Positions 36,481-45,164 of a stretch of 64,000 nucleotides of DNA are shown here, in pieces; within the stretch, counting starts at the first letter, position 1, and the number at the start of each line of letters is the position of its first letter. Below the pieces are notes generated by a model. The model saw only the letters and a program-made list of their open reading frames with translations. It searched no databases and had not been told where the DNA came from. This DNA comes from Pseudoduganella danionis (GTDB lineage: Bacteria > Pseudomonadota > Gammaproteobacteria > Burkholderiales > Burkholderiaceae_D): positions 868,001-932,000 of the forward strand of contig NZ_WNKW01000001.1 in assembly GCF_009720775.1 (NCBI RefSeq), written 5' to 3'. The position numbers and the translations under genes are program-made.

Positions 36481-37239
36481 CTAGCTCAGGCCGGCAATAC
36501 GCGCATTGCGCTCGCGTTCCAGACGGGTGATGTAGCGCTGGACGGCGGCCAGGTTGCCGCGTGAAATATTGATGAATTCACAGCCCAGACGGCGGTTGGT
36601 TTTGTTATTGAGCAGCGTCAGGTCGAGCGAATTGCGCACCTGTAAGTCCGTGCTCACCATGCCGATTTCGGGCAACTCTAGCCGGCAATCGTGGTATTCG
36701 CGTCCCACGGCTTCACCCAGCACCATTTTGTTATCGAGGATGGCAATACCGCCACAGCTAATATCGGCCAGCGGGAAGCTGGTCGGCCCGCCCAGGTCAT
36801 CTGGCAGCCGCAGCAACACCCGCACCGGATTGCTGACGGGCGTTGCGATACGGTAGTACTCGCGCCGCTGTAAGCGGATCAGGCTGGCCGGAATCGCGAT
36901 GCGATAAGCCGGATGGCCACCGTAAGTGGCAGTACTGACGGCATCGGCCGCAAACAGGATACGTACTTTATCGAGCGAGGTTTCGAACGACAGGCGGCTC
37001 GACGACAGGATGCGTTTGTGCTGGCCCGGATCGACCGAGGTATCGAGGATGACGGTGCTGCTGGCTTCGTCGACATCTAAGATGGAAGTGACGCAGACGT
37101 CATTTTCACCCTGTATCAGCATGCGGATCAGCTGTTTCTTGGCGCCTATGCCACGCAATAGGGAAACAATTTCCTTGCGCGATTCGACTTCGAAATCGTG
37201 CCAGTTTTCTAAAGCCGTATCCTGAAAATGTGGGTACAT
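36481..37239 (-). CDS. ycgR: c-di-GMP-binding flagellar brake protein YcgR (PilZ domain)
   Basis: This 252-residue protein has an N-terminal YcgR domain (about 1-115) and a C-terminal PilZ domain. Both c-di-GMP-binding motifs are present: RxxxR at Arg126-Arg130 (RREYYR) and DxSxxG at Asp159-Gly164 (DISCGG). When loaded with c-di-GMP the family slows the motor by binding FliG/FliM or stator proteins. It is the last gene of the fliD-fliS-fliT-fliK2-flhB2-ycgR run, 5 bp after its neighbour. Confidence 0.93.
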   Translation of the reverse strand: MYPHFQDTALENWHDFEVESRKEIVSLLRGIGAKKQLIRMLIQGENDVCVTSILDVDEASSTVILDTSVDPGQHKRILSSSRLSFETSLDKVRILFAADAVSTATYGGHPAYRIAIPASLIRLQRREYYRIATPVSNPVRVLLRLPDDLGGPTSFPLADISCGGIAILDNKMVLGEAVGREYHDCRLELPEIGMVSTDLQVRNSLDLTLLNNKTNRRLGCEFINISRGNLAAVQRYITRLERERNARIAGLS

Positions 37240-37244
37240 CAGTT

Positions 37245-37601
37245 CTAAGTGTCGGTAAGTGGGGCATGCGGAGATGCCTGTAGTGAAGCGAGCGGGTCGG
37301 GTGCCAGCGGTAGCGGCAGACCAGACTTTTGCGCTGATTCAATATGATATAGCCACGCTAGTAGTTCCGCAATCGTCCTATAGAGCGTGGGCGGAATCTG
37401 TTGGTCCAAGTCAATATCCATGAGCAAAGACACCAGATCGCGCGACTCATGCACAAACACGCCCGCTTCGCGTGCCAGCTCGATAATTTGCTCGGCGATC
37501 AGTCCGCGCCCCTTGGCGACGACCTTGGGCGCAGCATCATTGACGCCGTAGGCGAGGGCGACGGCGCGCGGCACAGGGCGCGGGCTGGTTTCATCCGTCA
37601 T
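37245..37601 (-). CDS. Small FlhB-like protein (FlhB cytoplasmic C-terminal domain only)
   Basis: The product has 118 residues with no membrane segment. It resembles the cytoplasmic end of the export switch protein FlhB (RAVALAYGVNDAAPKVVAKGRGLIAEQIIELAREAGVFVHESRDLVSLLMDIDLDQQIPPTLYRTIAELLAWLY). It begins where FlhB is normally cut: the NPTH autocleavage motif is absent and the protein starts just after that point. It overlaps the end of the second fliK-like gene by 11 bp. Such FlhB-like/FliK-like pairs are known in other bacteria, for example the B. subtilis ylqH/ylqG neighbourhood; the role here is unproven. Confidence 0.85.
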   Translation of the reverse strand: MTDETSPRPVPRAVALAYGVNDAAPKVVAKGRGLIAEQIIELAREAGVFVHESRDLVSLLMDIDLDQQIPPTLYRTIAELLAWLYHIESAQKSGLPLPLAPDPLASLQASPHAPLTDT

Positions 37602-39306
37602 GCTGGTCGCCTTGTTCGATTTGCAATGAGGCCAGATTAATGCCGGCCGCGCTCATGGCCTGTTCCAGCGTGCCGGCCTGGGTGCGCAGCGTGTTCGTGC
37701 TGCTGGCCTGGTCAGTCTGCAACTGCAGGTGCACTTGCTGGCCGACCATGGTGATGGCCACCGACAGTTCGCCAAGCGCGGCAAAGCGCAGGCGTAGCTG
37801 GCTACGCCAGACGGGCGCCGGCGCAGCATCACTGCCGCCACGGCCGTCGCTGCCGTGTTCGCTATCGCGCTGGATCTGCCAATGCATGGGGGTGCCGGGC
37901 CACGCTTCGCCCTGCCATTGCACCCGTCCCTGTTCATGGCTAAGCAGTTGCTGGTTGATCTGCTGGGCGCTGCTGCGATCGGGCTGGCCGGCCGTATCGG
38001 GGCGCTGCAGTTGTTGCATTTGCGGTTCGCGCTGCAATTGTTCCAGCGTGCGCTCGCCCCGGCTCCAGGCGGCCAGGTGCGATTCGTAAAACAGGCCGCT
38101 GTCTTCTATGCTGTTCTGCAAGGTCTGGGCCAGTTGTGCCGGATGGGCTTCAGTACGGTTGAATAAAGGTGTTTTGCCCTGTAGTGGCTCGGCGCTGGCA
38201 GCGGCCGGCTGGTTCAAAAGCTTGCCCAGTATGCGGGCCGCCGGGCTCAGTTCGGGCTGGCTAGTGCCTGCATCGAGTGCGGGTAAGTCCGCCAGCGCCG
38301 TCAGTGGCGCTTTGCCCAGCAGGCTGGCCGCGCTGTGCTGGGCCCGGCTCGTCTGGGAACTGGCCTGGCCGCTGCTGATGCTTGCGCCGCCGTGGCTGGA
38401 CAGCGCCGCAGCGCCATGCTCTTCGTCTGCTGCGCCGACGCTGGCTGCGTGTGCGGTGTCCGTTGCGGCGAGAGGTGTGCGGGTGTTGCGGCTGGGCGCG
38501 GCATTCAGCATGGCGCCCGCAGCCAGCAAGGCGCCCGGCACCGACGCAGGCGGCAGGGCAGTGGGCGGCGTCAGGCTGGCACTGCCGCTTGCACGCGGGT
38601 CTGGAGCGGCCGTGGCTGCACTGGCGGGCGTGCCGGCAGAGTTGACTGCGGCGGAAGTGCTGGCGTTTGTGGCAGGGCCCGCACCACTGCGGGCCGCGAC
38701 GGTGGCCGATACCAGCGCCGCCGTATCTGCTGACCAGGCAGTTGCCGGTGCCGCAGCGCCAGGCATACTGCCGGCTGATATGGTGGCCGCCGATGAGGGC
38801 GCGCCAGCGCTCGTGGGCGGCAAACTGCCAGCCGTTGGAGCGGACTCTGCCGGCATGGCGGTAGTGCTGCCCTGACCAGGCAGCGCTACGCGGGCCAGTG
38901 CGGCGGGGGTGCTGCTGGCCTGCGGGTTAAGGCCAGCGCCGGATGGATGGGGCGGACTGTATAAATCGTCGGTGCCGGCCGGGGCTTCACCATACAGCAC
39001 CACATTGCTGCTACTGGCCTGGCGCAGTTCGAAGGTGGCGCGCGGTTCGGCGCTGAGCACTGTCAGCGGCAAATGGCTGCCGACGCTGGCGTCGGCCGGC
39101 AATTGCATGCGCACGGCATGTTCGGCCACGTTGACCATGAAGCTGCCATCATTGAAACGCGACAGCACCTCGCCCGTGACCGACTGTCCCACCAGACTTT
39201 GCAAGGCACGCTGGAACGCTGCCTGACGGCCATCGCCGATGGCCGCGGCCGGACCGGCTGCCGCAACTGCGCCGACCGGCGGGATCGTCAGCGGGGACGG
39301 CAGCAT
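37591..39306 (-). CDS. Second FliK-like hook-length control protein
   Basis: The product has 571 residues. Most of it (about 90-370) is Ala/Ser/Thr/Pro-rich low-complexity sequence. The C-terminal 90 residues have the FliK C-domain pattern (LRLRFAALGELSVAITMVGQQVHLQLQTDQASSTNTLRTQAGTLEQAMSAAGINLASLQIEQ). It is not a copy of the first fliK: the conserved NPPDLGPLQVVL-type core is replaced by FAALGELSVAIT. It lies between fliT (14-bp gap) and the FlhB-like gene, forming a second ruler/switch pair. Confidence 0.82.
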   Translation of the reverse strand: MLPSPLTIPPVGAVAAAGPAAAIGDGRQAAFQRALQSLVGQSVTGEVLSRFNDGSFMVNVAEHAVRMQLPADASVGSHLPLTVLSAEPRATFELRQASSSNVVLYGEAPAGTDDLYSPPHPSGAGLNPQASSTPAALARVALPGQGSTTAMPAESAPTAGSLPPTSAGAPSSAATISAGSMPGAAAPATAWSADTAALVSATVAARSGAGPATNASTSAAVNSAGTPASAATAAPDPRASGSASLTPPTALPPASVPGALLAAGAMLNAAPSRNTRTPLAATDTAHAASVGAADEEHGAAALSSHGGASISSGQASSQTSRAQHSAASLLGKAPLTALADLPALDAGTSQPELSPAARILGKLLNQPAAASAEPLQGKTPLFNRTEAHPAQLAQTLQNSIEDSGLFYESHLAAWSRGERTLEQLQREPQMQQLQRPDTAGQPDRSSAQQINQQLLSHEQGRVQWQGEAWPGTPMHWQIQRDSEHGSDGRGGSDAAPAPVWRSQLRLRFAALGELSVAITMVGQQVHLQLQTDQASSTNTLRTQAGTLEQAMSAAGINLASLQIEQGDQHDG

Positions 39307-39320
39307 GCTGGTCTGCGTGC

Positions 39321-39650
39321 TTAGACGCTACCGTAAGCGTTGACCACGCGCCGTTCGGCGCCCGTGGCGCTGATCAGCTTCGATAGCTGGGCCATCCACG
39401 GCATGGTCAGGTCGCGGATCTGCCGGTCAGCATTCAGCATCTGGCGGATCAGCTCGATTTTGCGCTCGCGTTCGGCGCCGCGCATAGGCGTGCCCGTATC
39501 GTGTTCACGCAGCGTTTGCACATGGGCAGCGCAACCCTGTTCCAGCACGATCAACTGGTCCCAGTCGCTGCGCTGGGCAGCTTGTACCATTTGTTCCGTC
39601 AGGTCGGCCATGGCGGCATACACCGTCAACACTTGTTGGTGGGTCATCAT
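39321..39650 (-). CDS. fliT: Flagellar chaperone FliT
   Basis: This small, 109-residue helical protein is of FliT type (VLTVYAAMADLTEQMVQAAQRSDWDQLIVLEQGCAAHVQTLRE ... KIELIRQMLNADRQIRDLTMPWMAQLSKLI). FliT binds the filament cap FliD before export. It lies 3 bp after fliS, the usual position. The sequence is divergent, and the assignment relies partly on the fliD-fliS-fliT order. Confidence 0.85.
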   Translation of the reverse strand: MMTHQQVLTVYAAMADLTEQMVQAAQRSDWDQLIVLEQGCAAHVQTLREHDTGTPMRGAERERKIELIRQMLNADRQIRDLTMPWMAQLSKLISATGAERRVVNAYGSV

Positions 39651-39653
39651 GTA

Positions 39654-40100
39654 TCAGGCGCTCGCGAGTGAAGGGGTAGGAACAGTCTGGCCGGTGACTG
39701 CAGGCGTGTCGCCGATGGCGTTCCATGCATCGCGCAGCTCGGTCAGCAGACGCTGGACTTCTTCCAGTATGCTGGGGTCATTGTTCAGGTTGGCCGTGAG
39801 CAGGCGACCGCTCATATATTCGTACAGCGCATCGAGGCCTTCGGCAATTTCGCCGCCGGCCTTCTTGTCGAGTGCCGCGCGCAAGCCACTGTCGATGATC
39901 ATGATGGCTTTGGAAATCGACTTGCCTTTTTCGCCGATATTGCCATCACGCATACTATTTAGAGCAGTGCCCAAGGCCACTAGCGCACCGTCAAACAGCA
40001 TAACGATCAGCTTGTGGGGACTGGCGGCTACTACGCCGGTTTCCATACCTACTTTGGCATAGGCATGCACGCCAGTTTGTCGGGATCCGAACATACTCAC
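39654..40100 (-). CDS. fliS: Flagellin export chaperone FliS
   Basis: This 148-residue FliS has the core motif GVVAASPHKLIVMLFDGALVALGTALNSMRDGNIGEKGKSISKAIMIIDSGLRAALDKKAGGEIAEGLDALYEYMSGRLLTANLNNDPSILEEVQRLL. It keeps flagellin from polymerising in the cytosol. The C-terminal tail is longer than in enteric FliS. It lies 22 bp after fliD. Confidence 0.95.
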   Translation of the reverse strand: MSMFGSRQTGVHAYAKVGMETGVVAASPHKLIVMLFDGALVALGTALNSMRDGNIGEKGKSISKAIMIIDSGLRAALDKKAGGEIAEGLDALYEYMSGRLLTANLNNDPSILEEVQRLLTELRDAWNAIGDTPAVTGQTVPTPSLASA

Positions 40101-40122
40101 TCTCCTGTTAAAGCGTTCTTGC

Positions 40123-42804
40123 CTAAGACTTGCTTAGAGCAGCGAACTGTTGCGTCAGGAATGACGCGGTTTTATTCATACTGGCGATCGACGTATCGAG
40201 ACCAGTGTATTGCTTACGATAGCGCGCTTCGATGTCGGCCAATCGTGAATTAAAAGCGTCTTTTTGCTTGGTAATATCTTTTACCGAATTGTTCAAACCT
40301 GTGGTACGACTCGTGATCGCACCTTTCGCGCCCAGATAAGTGCCTGCCAGTGCATTGAGCTGGTAGGCATAGCCTTGCGAGAAGCCAAACGTGCCACGGT
40401 TGCCGATGGCATCGCCCGTCACGGTCAGCTTCAGCCCATCGACAGGCGCACCCGGCGCGCCCGTCAGCGACTGGCCATCACCGGTGGCGGTATAGCCGCC
40501 GATAGTGCCGGCCACATCCACGCCATCGACGGAACTGCCGCTGCCGAACACGGCGCTGGTATCCGTGCCGCTGGCCGTGACCAGATGGATATTCGATTTC
40601 GAACCGTAGCGCGTGGATTGCAGCTTGAGCTTGCCATCGTCGCCGACGGTCGCCGTGACCGTCGCACCGGCATTGGCAAACGCGCTGACGCCATTGATCG
40701 ATGATTGCAGCAAGGTGGCTAGCTGGCTCGGGTTGTACGTGCCTGCAGGCAGACTGATCGTTGCAGTGTTGGACAGCGTGGCCGGCGTGGTGTCGTTCAA
40801 AGTCACGGTCCAGCTAGTGTCCGCATCGATCGTGGTTTCGGCTGGCAGCGCCAGCGTTCCCTGCAGCGTGCCCTGGGTGGCCAACTGGGTGATATTCAAG
40901 GCGTAATCGCCGGCTTTGGTGTTGGTTCCCGAACTGGTGAACTTGACATCGGGATCCGTGCCGCGGCCGACTGCTGCGAACAGGCCGGCAATATCATTGA
41001 AATTGCTGTTGATGGCCTTTTGCAGCTTGGCATTATCCAGCGTCAGCGTGCCATCTTTTTGGTAGGAAATGCCGATCTGCGACAGATTGGTCAGGCTGGT
41101 GCCGCGCAAGCCCGTGATCGAGCTCGATAACTGACGCCGTATGCCGGCCTGCAGATTACGCAAGGTGGTGTCGCCCAGCAGCGGTCCGCCGGTCTTGGTG
41201 TCGGCGTTATAGCCGCCCAGCGAAGTGATCTGCGTATTCAGCTCGTTATAGGCTTTGACGAAGCCATTGACGGACGTGGTCAGCGAGCTGCTGTCCTTGG
41301 AAACGGTCAGGCTGGAGCTGCCGACAGCCAGCGCGCTGATGTTGACGCCGGCAATCGCGCCGCTGATGCTGGTGCCGGAACTGGTCACGGCGATGCCGTT
41401 GACGGTGGCGCGCGTATCCGCAGCGGCCGCCTTCTGGCTCAGGTTCTGTACACCTGCAGGATCATAGGCCAGCAAGGCTTCCAGTGCCGGGTCGGGCGGA
41501 TTGCCGCCGGAACCGGCGAGCGTGATCTTCATCGTGGAACTGACGCCGGTCGCTGTGGACGTCAGAATCAAGTGATTCGGGGTGGCGCCGGTGCCGGTAG
41601 AACCGTCCGAAACAATGCTGGCCGTCACGCCGAAATTGCCCTTGTTGATGGCTTCGAGTATGCCTTGCAGCGTGTTGTTGGTGCTGTCGATGACGATGTT
41701 GCCGCTGGTGCGCGAGGCGTCGGCGGCAAAGCTGGCACCGATGTAGGCGCCGCCCGTGCCGGCGCTAAAGCCGGCGCCGGCCGGATTGGTGCCGCCCACG
41801 GTAATCGGGCTGCCATCGGCCGAAACCAGCGAAATACTGCCGACGGCCGTGGTACTGGAGCCCACATTGGCCGTGCCGCTATTGCCCAGGCCGCCCGTGA
41901 CGGTACCGCTGACCACTTCCGTGATCGCGATATTGCTGCCATCGGCATTGCTGAATTGCAGCGTGCCATCTGCGGCCGTGCCGGTAAAACTGATGTTGGC
42001 GTCGGCTAGCGCACGGCTGACGGCGCTACCCGCGAGCGCGCTGTCGAGCGCGGCAGCGGTCAGACCGCTACCGGCGGCGACGCCGCTGGCCTGGGCCGCG
42101 ATTTCTACGCCGCCCACCGTGATGGCATAAGTGCCGCCGCCGCTGGTATCGACATTGCCATAGTTGGCGGCGCCACTGCCGCCGAACAGGGTGGCGCTGG
42201 TGACGGTGGTACTGGGTTTGGCGGATACGCCAGTGGTGGTGCTCTTGGCGTTGATGGCATCGGCCAGCAGACGGGCGCTGCGGGTGCTGCCGTCCGTGGC
42301 GATCACGGTATTGTTGAGTGTCAGCGAGCCCGGCGTCAGGCCGCCGCTGCTCAGACTGGCGCCGAGCGCGCTGCCGCTCAGGCCGAAGCTGCCGCCGCTG
42401 ACGGTGCCCATGGCAAAGTTAATCGTGGTCTTGTTGCCGACGCCGATGGCGGCCGTGGTGCTCTTGTAGCCACCCGAACCCAAAGTTTGCGACTGAGCAA
42501 TCTGATTGATGTTGATCCGGTAAGTCCCCGTTTGCGCGGTACTCGAGGCGGACGCACTAATCACGGTGGAATCGCTGGGGGTGCTGACCAGTGCCTGGAA
42601 GCTGGAGACCGAGGTCAGGCCGGACAGTGCACCCTGGAACGTGCCGAGCGCACCGGACAGGTTGCCGAAAGCCGACACCTGGGCCAGATAACTGGCCGAC
42701 TTCTTGTCGAAATCCGCCAGCGGGGCAGACTCCACCGCCATCAGCTTACTGACGATGGTGTTGACGTCGATGCCTGAGCCGATGCCGGGTGATGAGATGC
42801 CCAC
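40123..42804 (-). CDS. fliD: Filament cap protein FliD (HAP2), unusually large
   Basis: The product has 893 residues, almost twice the usual 450-480. The N-terminal FliD domain (SSPGIGSGIDVNTIVSKLMAVESAPLADFDKK) and the C-terminal domain (NGFVKAYNELNTQITSLGGYNADTKTGGPLLGDTTLRNLQAGIRRQL ... QKDAFNSRLADIEARYRKQYTGLDTSIASMNKTASFLTQQFAALSKS) are intact. The extra length is Gly/Ser/Thr-rich, probably beta-structured, mostly between residues 100 and 480 and again around 640-790. The second part includes a flagellin IN-like stretch (NPSQLATLLQSSINGVSAFA). A sigma-28 promoter lies upstream. It heads the fliD-S-T-K2-flhB2-ycgR run. Confidence 0.95.
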   Translation of the reverse strand: MGISSPGIGSGIDVNTIVSKLMAVESAPLADFDKKSASYLAQVSAFGNLSGALGTFQGALSGLTSVSSFQALVSTPSDSTVISASASSTAQTGTYRININQIAQSQTLGSGGYKSTTAAIGVGNKTTINFAMGTVSGGSFGLSGSALGASLSSGGLTPGSLTLNNTVIATDGSTRSARLLADAINAKSTTTGVSAKPSTTVTSATLFGGSGAANYGNVDTSGGGTYAITVGGVEIAAQASGVAAGSGLTAAALDSALAGSAVSRALADANISFTGTAADGTLQFSNADGSNIAITEVVSGTVTGGLGNSGTANVGSSTTAVGSISLVSADGSPITVGGTNPAGAGFSAGTGGAYIGASFAADASRTSGNIVIDSTNNTLQGILEAINKGNFGVTASIVSDGSTGTGATPNHLILTSTATGVSSTMKITLAGSGGNPPDPALEALLAYDPAGVQNLSQKAAAADTRATVNGIAVTSSGTSISGAIAGVNISALAVGSSSLTVSKDSSSLTTSVNGFVKAYNELNTQITSLGGYNADTKTGGPLLGDTTLRNLQAGIRRQLSSSITGLRGTSLTNLSQIGISYQKDGTLTLDNAKLQKAINSNFNDIAGLFAAVGRGTDPDVKFTSSGTNTKAGDYALNITQLATQGTLQGTLALPAETTIDADTSWTVTLNDTTPATLSNTATISLPAGTYNPSQLATLLQSSINGVSAFANAGATVTATVGDDGKLKLQSTRYGSKSNIHLVTASGTDTSAVFGSGSSVDGVDVAGTIGGYTATGDGQSLTGAPGAPVDGLKLTVTGDAIGNRGTFGFSQGYAYQLNALAGTYLGAKGAITSRTTGLNNSVKDITKQKDAFNSRLADIEARYRKQYTGLDTSIASMNKTASFLTQQFAALSKS

Positions 42805-42838
42805 GTTGCGCTCCTAAGTAAAGCAATAATATAAGACA

Positions 42839-42865
42839 ATATCGGTCGAATCAAACCCGACTTGA
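42839..42865 (-). promoter_or_regulatory. Sigma-28 (FliA) promoter of fliD
   Basis: On the minus strand TCAAGTCG (42858-42865), exactly 11 bases, then ACCGATAT (42839-42846). This is 11 of 16 matches to the FliA consensus with exact spacing. It lies 34 bp before the fliD ATG. Confidence 0.78.
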
Positions 42866-43030
42866 GAGGGGGGAATACCTGTCAGTTCGTCAAAAGCTAA
42901 AAAAACAGGCAGTTTGGATATGACAAAGCGACGGCCAGGCGTCAAGGAGACGCCGCCGTGAGGGGCGGGAGAACCAGCACGCAAACGGTGGCGTGACGGG
43001 TAAAGCGGCTGCGCTGGGCGCGCAGTCGCC

Positions 43031-43411
43031 TCAGGCGGTTTGCTGGATCAGCAGACCGGTGCTGGCTTTCGAATCCAGCGATTTGGCAATTTCCAGTGCT
43101 TCAGGCGAAGGAATCTGGCGCAGCACTTCACCGGTGCCGGAATCGACCACTTTCACCACCGTGCGCTTGGTGTCATTGTCGACAGAAAATTCCAGCCCTT
43201 GTGATTTGGCTTGCGACGATTTATTCAACTGCGACACGGCATTTTTTACCTGATCCAGCGTCGGCACGTTGGCTGAAGCCGTCACCGCGGCGGCCGTTTC
43301 CACGGCGGTCGCAGGTGCCCTTGCGGCCCCGGTAGCGGCGCTGGCATCGCTGGCGGCAGGACGGTCGACCGTGCGGGCCGTCGTGCTGTTGCCAATAGTA
43401 TCGATAGTCAT
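43031..43411 (-). CDS. flaG: Flagellar protein FlaG
   Basis: This 126-residue FlaG-type protein has an Ala/Thr-rich N-terminal half and the conserved C-terminal domain (VSQLNKSSQAKSQGLEFSVDNDTKRTVVKVVDSGTGEVLRQIPSPEALEIAKSLD). FlaG proteins influence filament length in other bacteria. It lies between fliC and fliD with an AAGGAAG ribosome-binding site. A terminator separates it from fliC, and I see no convincing promoter of its own, so it may depend on read-through. Confidence 0.93.
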   Translation of the reverse strand: MTIDTIGNSTTARTVDRPAASDASAATGAARAPATAVETAAAVTASANVPTLDQVKNAVSQLNKSSQAKSQGLEFSVDNDTKRTVVKVVDSGTGEVLRQIPSPEALEIAKSLDSKASTGLLIQQTA

Positions 43412-43426
43412 GATGCTTCCTTTGTG

Positions 43427-43458
43427 AAAAATCCCCGACTGATGACATCAGCCGGGGA
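43427..43458 (-). terminator. Intrinsic terminator after fliC
   Basis: On the minus strand a near-perfect stem of about 12-13 bp (TCCCCGGCTGATG and complement, one G-U pair) is followed by TTTTT. It lies 44 bp after the fliC stop and just upstream of flaG, making fliC essentially monocistronic. Confidence 0.88.
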
Positions 43459-43501
43459 ACCTAGTCAGAGCGACGGTGTTAAGTCAACTCATCCCCGGAT
43501 T

Positions 43502-45040
43502 TTAGCCACGCAGCAGCGACAGCACACCGTTAGGCAGCGAGTTCGCTTGGGCCAGGATCGCCGTACCAGCTTGTTGCAGGATCTGACCGCGGGTGAGGCT
43601 GGCAGTTTCTGCAGCGAAGTCGGTATCTTGAATCCGGCTACGCGATGCCGACAGATTCTCGGTCGCGATGTTCAGGTTCGAGATGGTCGAAGCAAAGCGG
43701 TTCTGGATCGCACCCAGAGCAGCGCGGTTCGAGTTGATCTGGTTCAGTGCAGCGTCCAGCGTTTTCAGGGCTTTGTTCGAGCCGTCCACGGTGCTGACGT
43801 CGATTTTGGCAACCGATTGCAGATCCGAACCAGTCGAGCCATTGACGATGTCGGTGGTGGTCGAGCTGATGGTGAAGCCGCTTTCCGACGAGAAGTCGAG
43901 GTGGCCGCCTACCGTGGCCGACGTAGTGCCGATCAACTGTTGGGTACCTTCGATTGCAGCAACCGAGCCATTGGCTGGCTGATCAGGGCCACGCAGCGAA
44001 GCGGCGGCCAGCGAGTCATCCGAAGCGCCGTTGGTGTTGGTGATCTGGATGTCAGCGCCCGAGGCGTTGGTCAGCTTGATCTCTTTGTTGTGGGTGGTGC
44101 CGTTGGTCTGGATGGTGGCGCTGATACCGGTGGTACCCACTTGTGCATTGATGGCCTGAGCTACTGCCGACAGGTCGCCGCCTTTGATTTTGGCGGAGAT
44201 GGTGACAGCGGTCGAGTTGGCATCTGCTTCGATCGAGTTATCGCCACGCAGAGTGAACTGCAGCGAGCCATCGACGAAACCGGTAGCGGTTGGGCCCGAC
44301 AGGGTAGCCGTGGTGCTAGCGGTGGCGGTCACACCCGAAGTAGCGCTCAGCGCATTGACGGAAGCGGCGATTTTTTTAGCGCTGTCAGCCAGTTTGACGT
44401 CCACGCTGGTGCTTACGCCGCTGCCCGAAGTGACGGTCAGGGTTTGGGCCAGTACGCCGTTGCTGGCGGTACCGGTGGCGGCATTGGCGCTGCCGGTGGC
44501 GTTGCCGTACACACCAGCCAGAGTGTTATTGCCGATGTCGGTAGCTTTGGCCGACTGTACGCCGACGTTAATGGTTTGGTTGGCGTTAGCACCGACCTGG
44601 AACTGCGAGGTGGTCAGCGAGCCGTCCAGTACGTTTTGACCGTTGAACTGGGTGGTGTTGGCCACGCGGTTCAGTTCTTGCGACAGAGCGGAAACCTCGC
44701 CCTGGATCGATTTACGGTCGGAATCGGAGTTGGTGCCGTTGGCCGATTGAACAGCCAGTTCGCGAATACGTTGCAGCAGATCGCCGGCGGTGCTCAAGCC
44801 ACCCTCGGCCGTTTGCGCCAGCGAGATACCGTCGTTGGCGTTGCGAGCAGCCGTCGTATTACCGCGAATTTGCGAAGTGAAACGCTCCGAAATAGCCAGA
44901 CCTGCAGCGTCGTCTTTAGCGCTGTTAATACGCAGACCCGAGGACAGGCGTTGCAGCGAGGTCGACAGGGATGCTTGCGAGGTGGTCAGGTTACGTTGCG
45001 AATTCAGCGATGCAAGGTTGGTATTGATGACTTGTGCCAT
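43502..45040 (-). CDS. fliC: Flagellin FliC
   Basis: This 512-residue flagellin has intact terminal D0/D1 domains (MAQVINTNLASLNSQRNLTTSQASLSTSLQRLSSGLRINSAKDDAAGLAISERF at the start; NRAALGAIQNRFASTISNLNIATENLSASRSRIQDTDFAAETASLTRGQILQQAGTAILAQANSLPNGVLSLLRG at the end). The central part is Thr/Ser/Ala-rich and variable, with a flagellin IN-like segment (AVAQAINAQVGTTGISATIQTNG). It is the only flagellin in the window. An upstream promoter region with a direct repeat and a downstream terminator suggest strong, separate transcription. Confidence 0.97.
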   Translation of the reverse strand: MAQVINTNLASLNSQRNLTTSQASLSTSLQRLSSGLRINSAKDDAAGLAISERFTSQIRGNTTAARNANDGISLAQTAEGGLSTAGDLLQRIRELAVQSANGTNSDSDRKSIQGEVSALSQELNRVANTTQFNGQNVLDGSLTTSQFQVGANANQTINVGVQSAKATDIGNNTLAGVYGNATGSANAATGTASNGVLAQTLTVTSGSGVSTSVDVKLADSAKKIAASVNALSATSGVTATASTTATLSGPTATGFVDGSLQFTLRGDNSIEADANSTAVTISAKIKGGDLSAVAQAINAQVGTTGISATIQTNGTTHNKEIKLTNASGADIQITNTNGASDDSLAAASLRGPDQPANGSVAAIEGTQQLIGTTSATVGGHLDFSSESGFTISSTTTDIVNGSTGSDLQSVAKIDVSTVDGSNKALKTLDAALNQINSNRAALGAIQNRFASTISNLNIATENLSASRSRIQDTDFAAETASLTRGQILQQAGTAILAQANSLPNGVLSLLRG

Positions 45041-45136
45041 GATGTTTCTCCAGACTTAATACTTCGATTGGGCTATTTGCTCATTCCCATTGGTCTGCCT
45101 CGTTATTCTGAGACAATCAAACCGCTGTTGTGATGA

Positions 45137-45164
45137 CTAACGGTTGCCGTGCGGGAAAAATTTA
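45137..45164 (-). promoter_or_regulatory. Possible proximal sigma-28-type promoter of fliC
   Basis: On the minus strand TAAA (45161-45164), 16 bases, then ACCGTTAG (45137-45144; 5 of 8 matches to GCCGATAA). Spacing is one base longer than ideal. It lies about 97 bp before the fliC ATG and inside the proximal copy of a 14-bp direct repeat. Expected from biology, but weaker than the flgM and flgK sites. Confidence 0.45.
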
